DNA of 64,000 bases, taken from assembly GCA_963995525.1 (NCBI GenBank), contig OZ023207.1, positions 36,315,792 through 36,379,791 of the forward strand, read 5' to 3'. The DNA comes from Escarpia spicata (lineage: Eukaryota; Annelida; Polychaeta; Sabellida; Siboglinidae). The notes beneath the pieces are model-generated. The model worked only from the letters and a program-made list of their open reading frames with translations, did not search any database and was not told the DNA's origin. Positions 53,984-61,600 of this stretch are shown piece after piece; within the stretch, counting starts at the first letter, position 1, and each line of letters begins with the position of its first letter. Position numbers and translations under genes: made by a program.

Positions 53984-54354
53984 GAGACATGACATTTCGG
54001 ACAATGCATGACAGAATGAATGTGTCATCAGTTTCAATTTTTAGGCATCATAATAAATAACCATTTAAACTGGCAGTCATACAAACAATATAGCAAATAA
54101 AATATCCTTACTACTTACACTTCTTTCCTCCAGGGGGTAGATCACGTGGAGACGGGCACCATCTTAAAATTTCCCCATGGGTGCTCCAGCCCAGAGTGAT
54201 ATATATCAGCAGACTCGGTCTACGTCAATTAGCCTTTAATATTCCCTCATTACTCCTTCATTACCCGCCAGGTGGTACTACTTCCACTAGGAGGTCGGTC
54301 CCGTGACAGGCTAATTCCCCCTCAGGAGCAGACACTAGCTCCTTCACTTTCCGC
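53984..54354. other. non-repetitive segment, right arm
   Basis: Inverted copy of 50570-50940. Contains candidate exon B on the plus strand and two weaker CTCF-like matches (CCTCCAGGGGGTAG at 54127-54140 and CCGCCAGGTGGTAC at 54265-54278, each 12 of 14). Confidence 0.6.
54134..54199 (+). CDS. candidate terminal exon B, right copy
   Basis: Starts after a strong polypyrimidine acceptor (CTTCTTTCCTCCAG, AG at 54132-54133). Because exon A ends in phase 0, the frame continued here is GVDHVETGTILKFPHGC... and closes with TGA at 54197-54199. The sequence has unbiased composition and lies in the only single-copy part of this region. A different frame (starting at 54136) stays open for 57 codons, so the correct phase is uncertain. 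An AATAAA-type signal close downstream was not seen, which argues against a complete gene end. If exons A and B are joined, the 1161-bp intron is almost entirely 41-bp minisatellite. No family recognised. Confidence 0.3.
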   Translation, partial: GVDHVETGTILKFPHGCSSPE

Positions 54355-56517
54355 CAAGCTAGACCATATATGGAAGGCAAACATGTAACAAGCTAGTTCA
54401 TGTACGGAAGGCAAACTTGTAACAAGCTAGACCATGTATGAAAGGCAGACCTGTAACAAGCTAGTCCATGTATGGAAGGTAAACATGTAACAAGCTAGTC
54501 CATGTACGGAAGGTATACATGTAACAAGCTAGACCGTGTACGGAAGACCAACATGTAACAAGCTAGTCCATGTACGGAAGGCAGACATGTAACAGGCTAG
54601 ATCATGTATGAAAGGCAAACATGTAACAAGCTAGACCATATATGGAAGGCAGACATGTAACAAACTAAACCATGTACGGAAGGCAAACATGTAACAAGCT
54701 AGTCCGTGTATGGAAGGCAAACATGTCACAAGTTAGATCATGTATGGAAGGCAGACATGTAGCAAGCTAGACCATGTATGGAAGGCAGACATGTAACAAG
54801 CCAGACCATGTATGGAAGGCAAACATGTAACAAGCTAGTCCGTGTATGGAAGGTAAACATGTAACAAGCTAGACCATGTGTGGATACCAAACAGGTAACA
54901 AGCTAGTCCATGTATGGAAGGCAGACGTGTAACAAGCAAGACCATGTACGGAAGGCAAACATGTAACAAGCTAGACCATGTATGGAAGGCAAACTTGTAA
55001 CAAGCTAGACCATGTACGGAAGGCCAACATGTAAAAAGCTAGTCCATGTATGGATAGCAAACAGGTATCAAGCTAGTCCATGTATGGAAGGTAGACATGT
55101 AACAAGCTAGACCATGTACGGAAGGCAAACATGTAACAAGCTCGACCATGTATGGAAGGCAAACTTGTAACAAGCTAGACCATGTACGGAAGGCCAACAT
55201 GTAACAAGCTAATCCATGTACGAAAGGCAGTCATGTAACAGACTAGACCATGTATGGAAGGCAGACATGTAACAAGCTAGACCATGTATGGAAGGCAGAC
55301 ATGTAACAAGCTAGATCATGTATAGAAGGCAACCATGTAACAAGCTAGACCATGTATGGAAGGCAAACATGTCACAAGTTAGACCATATATGGAAGGCAG
55401 ACATGTAGCAAGTTAGACCATGTATGGAAGGCAGACATGTAACAAGCCAGACCATGTATAGAAGGCAAACACGTAACAAGCTAGTCCGTGTATGGAAGGC
55501 AAACATGTAACAAGCTCGACCATGTATGGATAGCAAACAGGTAACAAGCTAGTCCATGTATGGAAGGCAGACATGTAACAAGGTAGACCATGTACAGAAG
55601 GCAAACATGTAGCAAGCTAGTCCATGTATGAAAGACAAATATGTAACAAGGTAGACCGTGCATGGAAGGCAAACATGTAACATGCTAGTCCATGTATGGA
55701 AGGTCAACATGTAACAAACTAGACCATGAACGAAAGGCAACCATGTAACAGGCTAGACCATGTATGGAAGGCAAACATGTCACAAGTTAGACCATATATG
55801 GAAGGCAGACATGTAGCAAGTTAGACCATGTATGGAAGGCAGACATGTAACAAGCCAGACCATGTATAGAAGGCAAACACGTAACAAGCTAGTCCGTGTA
55901 TGGAAGGCAAACATGTAACAAGCTCGACCATGTATGGATAGCAAACAGGTAACAAGCTAGTCCATGTATGGAAGGCAGACATGTAACAAGGTAGACCATG
56001 TACAGAAGGCAGACATGTAACAAGGTAGACCATGTATGGAAGGCAGACATGTAACAAGGTAGACCATGTACAGAAGGCAAACATGTAGCAAGCTAGTCCA
56101 TGTATGAAAGACAAATATGTAACAAGGTAGACCGTGCATGGAAGGCAAACATGTAACATGCTAGTCCATGTATGGAAGGTCAACATGTAACAAACTAGAC
56201 CATGAACGAAAGGCAAACATGTAACAGGCTAGACCATGTATGGATGGCAAACATGTAACAAGGTAGACCATGTATGGAAGGCAAACATGTGACAAGCTAG
56301 TCCATGTATGGAAGGTCAACATGTAACAAGCTAGACCATGTATGGAAGGGAAACATGTAAGAGGCTAGACCATGTATGGAAGGCAAACATGTAACAAGCT
56401 AGTCCATGTATGGAAGGTAGACCTGTAACAGGCTAGACCATGTATGGAAGGCAAACATGTAACAAACTATACCATGTATGGAAGGGAGACATGTAACAGG
56501 CTAGACCATGTACGGAA
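54355..56517. repeat. 34-bp minisatellite, right arm (about 63 units)
   Basis: Inverted copy of the left minisatellite with 39 fewer units. Frames of 63-131 codons on the minus strand are periodic artefacts. Confidence 0.97.
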
Positions 56518-56692
56518 TGCACCCGCTAACGAGCACCTGTGACACAAGATGTATATGACAGTTTGAAGAATGAGAATTGTGGTAAGTAAACTGTTGGAAG
56601 TTGGAACACGTGTATGGATGGACGTAGCGTAGTGGCTTCTCGTGAGTGTCGAGGCACGCGGCTTATCTCATATTGCACCCGCTAACGAGCAC
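56518..56692. repeat. 19-bp direct repeat pair, right arm
   Basis: TGCACCCGCTAACGAGCAC at 56518-56536 and 56674-56692. A consensus donor-like GGTAAGT occurs between them (about 56580), of unknown meaning. Confidence 0.8.
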
Positions 56693-56732
56693 GGGCAGTG
56701 AGCAGAGTTCAACTCGTGACTCCATTGTCTGT

Positions 56733-56797
56733 ACTGTCTCGTGATTGAAAAGACATAACGCCTCTATCGGGTTTGCGTATATAAACCTAACAAAACT
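56733..56797 (+). promoter_or_regulatory. TATA promoter module, distal copy, right arm
   Basis: Contains TATATAAA at 56778-56785 with GC-containing flanks (TTTGCG upstream). The module is repeated 689 bp downstream with one difference in 65 bp. About 80 bp after the TATA box comes an ATG in fair context and then a GTAAGT donor, the arrangement expected of an RNA polymerase II promoter and first exon. Confidence 0.55.
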
Positions 56798-56859
56798 CTA
56801 GTGGAGCATATTACTTTCTACCGACTTCGAACAACGCAACTTCACTCCGACTGCTGAAG

Positions 56860-56928
56860 ATGGCGAGCGCTCACGACAAGGCATGTCCCGAGGACAAGAT
56901 GAATATTATACGTCTCCAATAAGTAAGT
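56860..56928 (+). CDS. candidate 5' exon with GTAAGT donor, right copy
   Basis: From ATG at 56860, 20 codons (MASAHDKACPEDK...) end in TAA at 56920-56922, immediately before the donor GTAAGT (56923-56928). The alternative ATG at 56883 (MSRGQDEYYTSPI...) crosses the donor open and, unspliced, continues as a meaningless Leu/Ser/Pro-rich frame through the pyrimidine repeat. The matching acceptor may be CCTCCTTCTCAG with AG at 57371-57372 after the pyrimidine tract, or TATGTTCCAG at 57647. Joining to the first gives only a short frame. No product can be named. Confidence 0.25.
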
Positions 56929-56978
56929 GCTGCAAACTTTGTATTTTATCGCTTGACATATGCTTGATCTCCCAAGTA

Positions 56979-57317
56979 TTTCCTCGCCTTCTCTGCCTTC
57001 CTATCCTCCTCTGTCTCCCTCTCCTCTCTTTCCTCGCCTTCTCTGCTTTCCTATCCTCCCTTATCTCCCACTCCTCTCTTCCTCGCCTTCTCTGCCTTCC
57101 TATCCTCCACTGTCTACCTCTCCTCTCTTCCCTCCCTTCTCTGCCTTCCTATCCTCCTCGTCTCCCTCTCCTCACTTCCCTCGCCTTCTCTGCCTTCCTA
57201 TCCTTCTCTGTCTCCCTCTCCTATCTTTCTTCGCCTCCTCTGCCTTCCTATTCTCCTCTGTCTCCCTCTCCTCTCTTTCCTCGCCTTCTCTGCCTTCCTA
57301 CCCCCCTCTGTCTCCCT
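56979..57317. repeat. homopyrimidine minisatellite, right arm
   Basis: Inverted copy of 46281-46619: seven 49-50-bp units of C/T on this strand. It sits where an intron polypyrimidine tract would be expected between the candidate 5' exon and the acceptor at 57371, but at about ten times usual length. The 169- and 122-codon frames through it are artefacts. Confidence 0.9.
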
Positions 57318-57421
57318 TCTGTGCTTGATCTTGTCAAATCTCTTTTGGTGGCTTTCTTTACCTCCTTCTCAGCTAGTGTGTACTGTGCTTGAGCTTGTCT
57401 TGTCCCTTCTCGTGTTTTTGC

Positions 57422-57486
57422 ACTGTCTCGTGATTGAAAAGACATAACGCCTCTATCGGATTTGCGTATATAAACCTAACAAAACT
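57422..57486 (+). promoter_or_regulatory. TATA promoter module, proximal copy, right arm
   Basis: Second copy of the 65-bp module, TATATAAA at 57467-57474. It lies 220 bp upstream of the small ORF and 350 bp upstream of the protease fragment, reading toward both. Confidence 0.5.
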
Positions 57487-57693
57487 ATATACATGTTGTG
57501 TCACAGTCCTTTCTTATCTATGCGTATGTTGACCTAGCCTGCCCTCTTGTCGTTTCGGCTAGCTACGCGGTGTCTGGTTACCGATCGCGTCAGGCGATGT
57601 CTACATATTGTGTCATAGTCCATTCTTATCTTTCATATATGTTCCAGAGAAGAAGAACTCCGCGACTACCACGAATGTGCTTTCTGTATCGTC

Positions 57694-57882
57694 ATGGCTG
57701 AACTGCTGAGGACACGGGACCAGTTTGATCCTCCAAACCCTTGGGTTGACCCCGACCCTGTTGCCCCCTTGGACACGGGGATGTCGAAAATTGGTGTCCG
57801 GAGACAGATGATGATGATGATGGTTTCTCTGCTCGTACGGTCTGCCGCCGCAACACGTCGAGTTTTGTCGCTTCTTGAATAA
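57694..57882 (+). CDS. small hypothetical ORF (MAELLRTRDQ...), right copy
   Basis: Begins with ATG in good context (GTCATGG), 62 codons, ending in TAA inside the protease fragment in a different frame. The same frame stays open upstream to 57619, and an acceptor-like TTCCAG at 57642-57647 would add EEELRDYHECAFC... before the Met, so this may be an internal exon. A run of five Met codons comes from an (ATG)n microsatellite. A one-base frameshift near that repeat would fuse it to the protease frame, which may be the origin of the present disruption. No family recognised. Confidence 0.3.
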   Translation: MAELLRTRDQFDPPNPWVDPDPVAPLDTGMSKIGVRRQMMMMMVSLLVRSAAATRRVLSLLE

Positions 57883-58075
57883 ACATTGTGTAACGTGGAC
57901 TCATAATTCTAAGAGACTACAGAGTCCCGTGTCTAACGTTTGTGGACAATACTGTGTTGCTTATCTCATGTTTCGATGTCGTGGAGTTGTCATGAAGGAT
58001 TTCGTAAAAGGTTTCGGCACTGATCTGATAGCAAACGATTGCCGTGTATTCGATTGGCTTAAACAACTGCAATAA
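57821..58075 (+). pseudogene. adenain-like cysteine protease, C-terminal fragment (right copy)
   Basis: About 84 codons in one frame from just after an in-frame TGA (57818-57820) to TAA (58073-58075). Members of the adenovirus protease family (clan CE, MEROPS C5-like; found in Polintons/Mavericks and adintoviruses) cleave virion precursor proteins during particle maturation. The signature is NSKRLQSPVSNVCGQYC: Gln codon at 57920 fits the oxyanion hole and Cys codon at 57941 the nucleophile. It is preceded by SYGLPP (the strand after the acidic catalytic residue) and followed by the hydrophobic helix VAYLMFRCRG. The His and Asp/Glu of the triad are absent, and the adjacent upstream frames show nothing like them. 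The fragment is therefore a remnant or last exon and should be inactive alone. Two AATAAA signals follow in the same direction. Confidence 0.75.
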
Positions 58076-58130
58076 CCGTGTTTCATTAACGAACAGGTGT
58101 TATCATCATCATCATCGTCATTAACGATTC

Positions 58131-58290
58131 GAGCCTATGGCGCGGTGGTCACACACCCGTAAGCTCACGGCCTCTGACGCGGTGTTCACTCACCCGTAAG
58201 TCGTATACCATCATCCCACGAGCCGCTGGCGTGGTCGTATTGACCCCTAAGCTCACGACCTCTGTCGCGGTGTTCACTCACCCACAAGTC
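58131..58290. repeat. 88-bp direct repeats, right arm
   Basis: Units share CGAGCC...GGCG.GGTCGT/CAC, then TAAGCTCACG.CCTCTG and GCGGTGTTCACTCACCC. Best-matching parts are 58156-58202 and 58244-58290. Confidence 0.75.
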
Positions 58291-58306
58291 TTGATGCACT
58301 TCGTTT

Positions 58307-58312
58307 AATAAA
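58307..58312 (+). terminator. poly(A) signal AATAAA (proximal), right arm
   Basis: Canonical hexamer about 230 bp after the protease stop codon, same direction. Confidence 0.5.
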
Positions 58313-58340
58313 ACACGGTTTCACGCTTGTATCTTTCATC

Positions 58341-58346
58341 AATAAA
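58341..58346 (+). terminator. poly(A) signal AATAAA (distal), right arm
   Basis: Second canonical hexamer, 34 bp after the first, followed by a T- and GT-containing stretch (GTGTGCACTCGTATACTCTT) that could act as a downstream element. Confidence 0.5.
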
Positions 58347-58448
58347 ACACGTGTGCACTCGTATACTCTTGTGTTTCGTTAGTTCTTTCATACACGCGCA
58401 TTCACCTACAACACCACTCCCCGTTAGGAGGCGTCACCTCTAACGTAC

Positions 58449-58462
58449 CCGCCAGGGGGCGC
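58449..58462 (+). promoter_or_regulatory. CTCF-like motif, right end
   Basis: CCGCCAGGGGGCGC, 13 of 14 positions of the CTCF core. With the inverted copy at the left end the two motifs point outward. Confidence 0.35.
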
Positions 58463-58597
58463 CTCTCGTTATACATACATACGGTCACGTGACTACGCAC
58501 TTTGCTCAGGGGGGCGGCTTTCGAAACCTCCCTATTATCAACCAAAACTCCTCAAAAAGGGCTGTGGATACCCCTCCAAACATACCTATATACTACT

Positions 58598-58603
58598 GTC
58601 GTT
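58598..58603. repeat. target site duplication, right copy (GTCGTT)
   Basis: Directly follows ACTACT and continues into ACAACCTAAATTT, the normal satellite core, so the left flank plus this flank rebuild an uninterrupted monomer. Confidence 0.93.
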
Positions 58604-61600
58604 ACAACCTAAATTTCAATAATTTGAAAAAGGTAACATAATATTGCGCGTGTGTGAGTGTACAGCTTACAATACAGTACATTTAGACGTTTTCTGACGG
58701 TTAGTTTTCGTTTATAGGGGGTAATCAACAATTAAAAACGTCGTTACAACCTAAATTTCAATAATTTGAAAATGGTAACATAATATTGCGCGTGTGTGAG
58801 TGTACAGCTTACAATACAGTACATTTAGACGTTTTCTGACGGTTTGTTTTCGTTTATAGGGGTTATTCAACAATTAAAAACGTCGTTACAACGTAAATTT
58901 CAATAATTTGAAAAAGGTAACATAATATTGCGCGTGTGTGAGTGTACAGCCTACAATACAGTACATTTAGACGTTTTCTGACGGTTAGTTTTCGTTTATA
59001 GGGGATAATCAACAGTTGAAAACATCGCTAAATGTTAAATTTCGATAATTTGAAAGTGATATCATATAATTTAGCATCTACAAGTTTACAGCTTGCAATA
59101 ACAGCAATATGGATCCTTTCTGACGGTTAGTTTTCATTGATTGGGGGTAAACAACAATTAAAAACGTTGCGAAATCCTGAATATTGATCAGTTGAAAGTG
59201 ATGACATAATATTTCTTGTGTACAACTGTATATCTTGCAAATACAGTAATATAGATGTTTTTCGACGGTTAGTTTTCTTTTATAGTGGGAAATCAACAGT
59301 TAAAAACATCGTTACAGGATAAATTTCGATAATTTGATAATGGTAACATAATATTGCGCGTGTGTGAATGTACAGCTTACAATAGCGTATATTTACACGT
59401 TTTCTGACGGTCAGTTTTCTTTTATAGGGGATATTCAACAATTAAAAACGTCGTTACAACCTAAATTTCAATAATTTGAAAAAGGTAACATAATATTGCG
59501 CGTGTGTGAGTGTACAGCTTACAATACAGTACATTTAGACGTTTTCTGACGGTTAGTTTTCGTTTATAGAGGGTAATCAACAATTAAAAACGTCGTTACA
59601 AGCTAAATTTAGATAATTTGTAAGTGGTAACATAATCTAGCACATGTATAAGTGTATTGCTTACAATATCGTACATTGATACGTTTTCTGACGGTTAGTT
59701 TACTTTTATAGTGGGTATTCAACAATTAAAAACGTAGTTACAACCTAAATTTCAATAATTTCAAAAAGTTAACATAATGTTGCGCGTGTGTGAGTGTACA
59801 GCTTACAATACAGTACATTTAGACGTTTTCTGACGGTTAGTTTTCGTTTATAGGGGGTAATCAACAATTAAAAACGTCGTTACAACCTAAATTTCAATAA
59901 TTTGAAAATGGTAACATAATATTGCGGGTGTGTGAGTGTACAGCTTACAATACAGTACATTTATACGTTTTCTGACGGTTAGTTTTCGTTTATAGGGGAT
60001 AATCAACAGTTAAAAACGTCGTTACAAGCTAAATTTAGATAATTTGTAAGTGGTAACATAATCTAGCACATGTATAAGTGTACAGCTTACAATATCGTAC
60101 GTTTATACGTTTTCTGACGGTTAGTTTTCTTTTATAGGGGGTATTCAACAATTAAAAACGTCGTTACAACCTAAATTTCAATAATTTGAAAATGGTATCA
60201 TAATATTGCGCGTGTGTGAGTGTACAGCCTACAATACAGTACATTTAGACGTTTTCTGACGGTTAGTTTTCGTTTATAGGGGATAATCAACAAATAAAAA
60301 ACATCGCTAAATGTTAAATTTCGATAATTTGAAAGTGATATAATATAATTTAGCATCTACAAGTTTACAGCTTGCAATAACAGCAATATGGATCCTTTCT
60401 GACGGTTAGTTTTCATTGATTGGGGGTAAACAACAATTAAAAACGTTGCGAAATCCTGAATATTTATCAATTGAAAGTGATCACATAATATTTCGTGTGT
60501 AAAACTGTATATCTTGCAAATACAGTAATATATATGTTTTCCGACGGTTAGTTTTCTTTTATAGTGGGAAATCAACAGTTAAAAACGTCGTTACATGCTA
60601 AATTTCGATAATTTGATAATGGTTACATAATATTGCGCGTGTGTGAGTGTACAGCTTACAATACAGTACATTTAGACGTTTTCTGACGGTTACTTTTCGT
60701 TTATAGGGGATAATCAACAGTTAAAAATATCGCTAAATGTAAAATTTCGATAATTTGAAAGTGATATCATATAATTTAGCATCTACAAGTTTACAGCTTG
60801 CAATAACAGCAATATGGATCCTTTCTGACGGTTAGTTTTCATTGATTGGGGGTAAACAACAATTAAAAACGTTGCGAAATCCTGAATATTGATCAATTGA
60901 AAGTGATCACATAATATTTCGTGTGTACAACTGTATATCTTGCGAATACAGTAATATAGATGTTTTCCGACGGTTAGTTTTCTTTTATAGTGGGAAATCA
61001 ACAGTTAAAAACGTCGTTACAGGCTAAATTTCGATAATTTGATAATGGTAACATAATATTGCGCTTGTGTGAATGTACAGCTTACAATATCGTATATTTA
61101 CACGTTTTCTGACGGTTTGTTTTCGTTTATAGGGGGTAATCAACAATTAAAAACGTCGTTACAAGCTAAATTTAGATAATTTGTAAGTGGTAACATAATC
61201 TAGCACATGTATAAGTGTACTGCTTACAATATCGTACATTGATACGTTTTCTGACGGTTAGTTTACTTTTATAGGGGGTATTCAACAATTAAAAACGTCG
61301 TGTGTACAGCTTACAATACAGTACAATTATACGTTTTCTGACGGTTAGTTTTCGTTTATAGGGGATAATCAACAGTTTAAAACGTCGTTACAAGCTAAAT
61401 TTAGATAATTTGAAAGTGGTAACATAATCTAGCACATGTATAAGTGTACTGCTTACAATATCGTACATTGATACGTTTTCTGACGGTTAGTTTACTTTTA
61501 TAGGGGGTATTCAACAATTAAAAACGTCGTGTGTACAGCTTACAATACAGTACAATTATACGTTTTCTGACGGTTAGTTTTCGTTTATAGGGGATAATCA

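Larger units (their letters stand above)
45001..58597. mobile_element. palindromic Polinton/Maverick-like fold-back element
   Basis: A 13,597-bp insertion in the satellite. Its ends are perfect-type inverted termini (AGTAGTGTATAGGTATG left; reverse complement AGTAGTATATAGGTATG right) flanked by a 6-bp duplication. Inverted complementarity continues all the way to the centre, so the element has no unique middle apart from a 37-nt apex. Each arm holds a fragment of an adenain-like cysteine protease close to the terminus. Polintons are normally 15-20 kb with terminal inverted repeats of about 0.1-1 kb, 6-bp duplications and 5'-AG...CT-3' ends, and encode PolB, a retroviral-type integrase, ATPase, protease and capsid proteins. 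None of these except the protease tail was found, so it should be non-autonomous. The protease signature, duplication length and ends support the assignment. Its exact family, and whether it is closer to adintoviruses, is open. Confidence 0.8.
52481..58597 (-). repeat. right arm of the giant inverted repeat
   Basis: Inverted copy of the left arm without the 1326-bp minisatellite duplication. Apart from a handful of single-base changes it is colinear over its whole length. This level of identity over more than 6 kb points to recent formation or ongoing correction between arms. Confidence 0.95.
58076..58597. repeat. right terminal non-coding segment
   Basis: Inverted copy of 45001-45522, differing at the seventh base from the end. 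Contains an (ATC)n run at about 58103, 88-bp repeats, poly(A) signals, CTCF-like motif and the GTCACGTGAC palindrome (58484-58493). Confidence 0.8.

Noticed and set aside
57498..57701. 67-codon frame starting MSQSFLIYAYVD
   Set aside because: Begins at a TTG rather than ATG, overlaps the better-supported MAELL frame, and has no recognisable motif.
45001..58597. Palindrome as a sequencing or assembly fold-back artefact
   Set aside because: Arms differ by a 1326-bp duplication and several single bases. The two ends have different satellite flanks, and a target duplication with restored satellite phase surrounds it. Read-level confirmation is still desirable.
45001..58597. Foldback/Mutator-like or hAT-type fold-back transposon
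   Set aside because: Those families leave 8-9-bp duplications. Here it is 6 bp, with AG...CT ends and an adenain-like protease motif.
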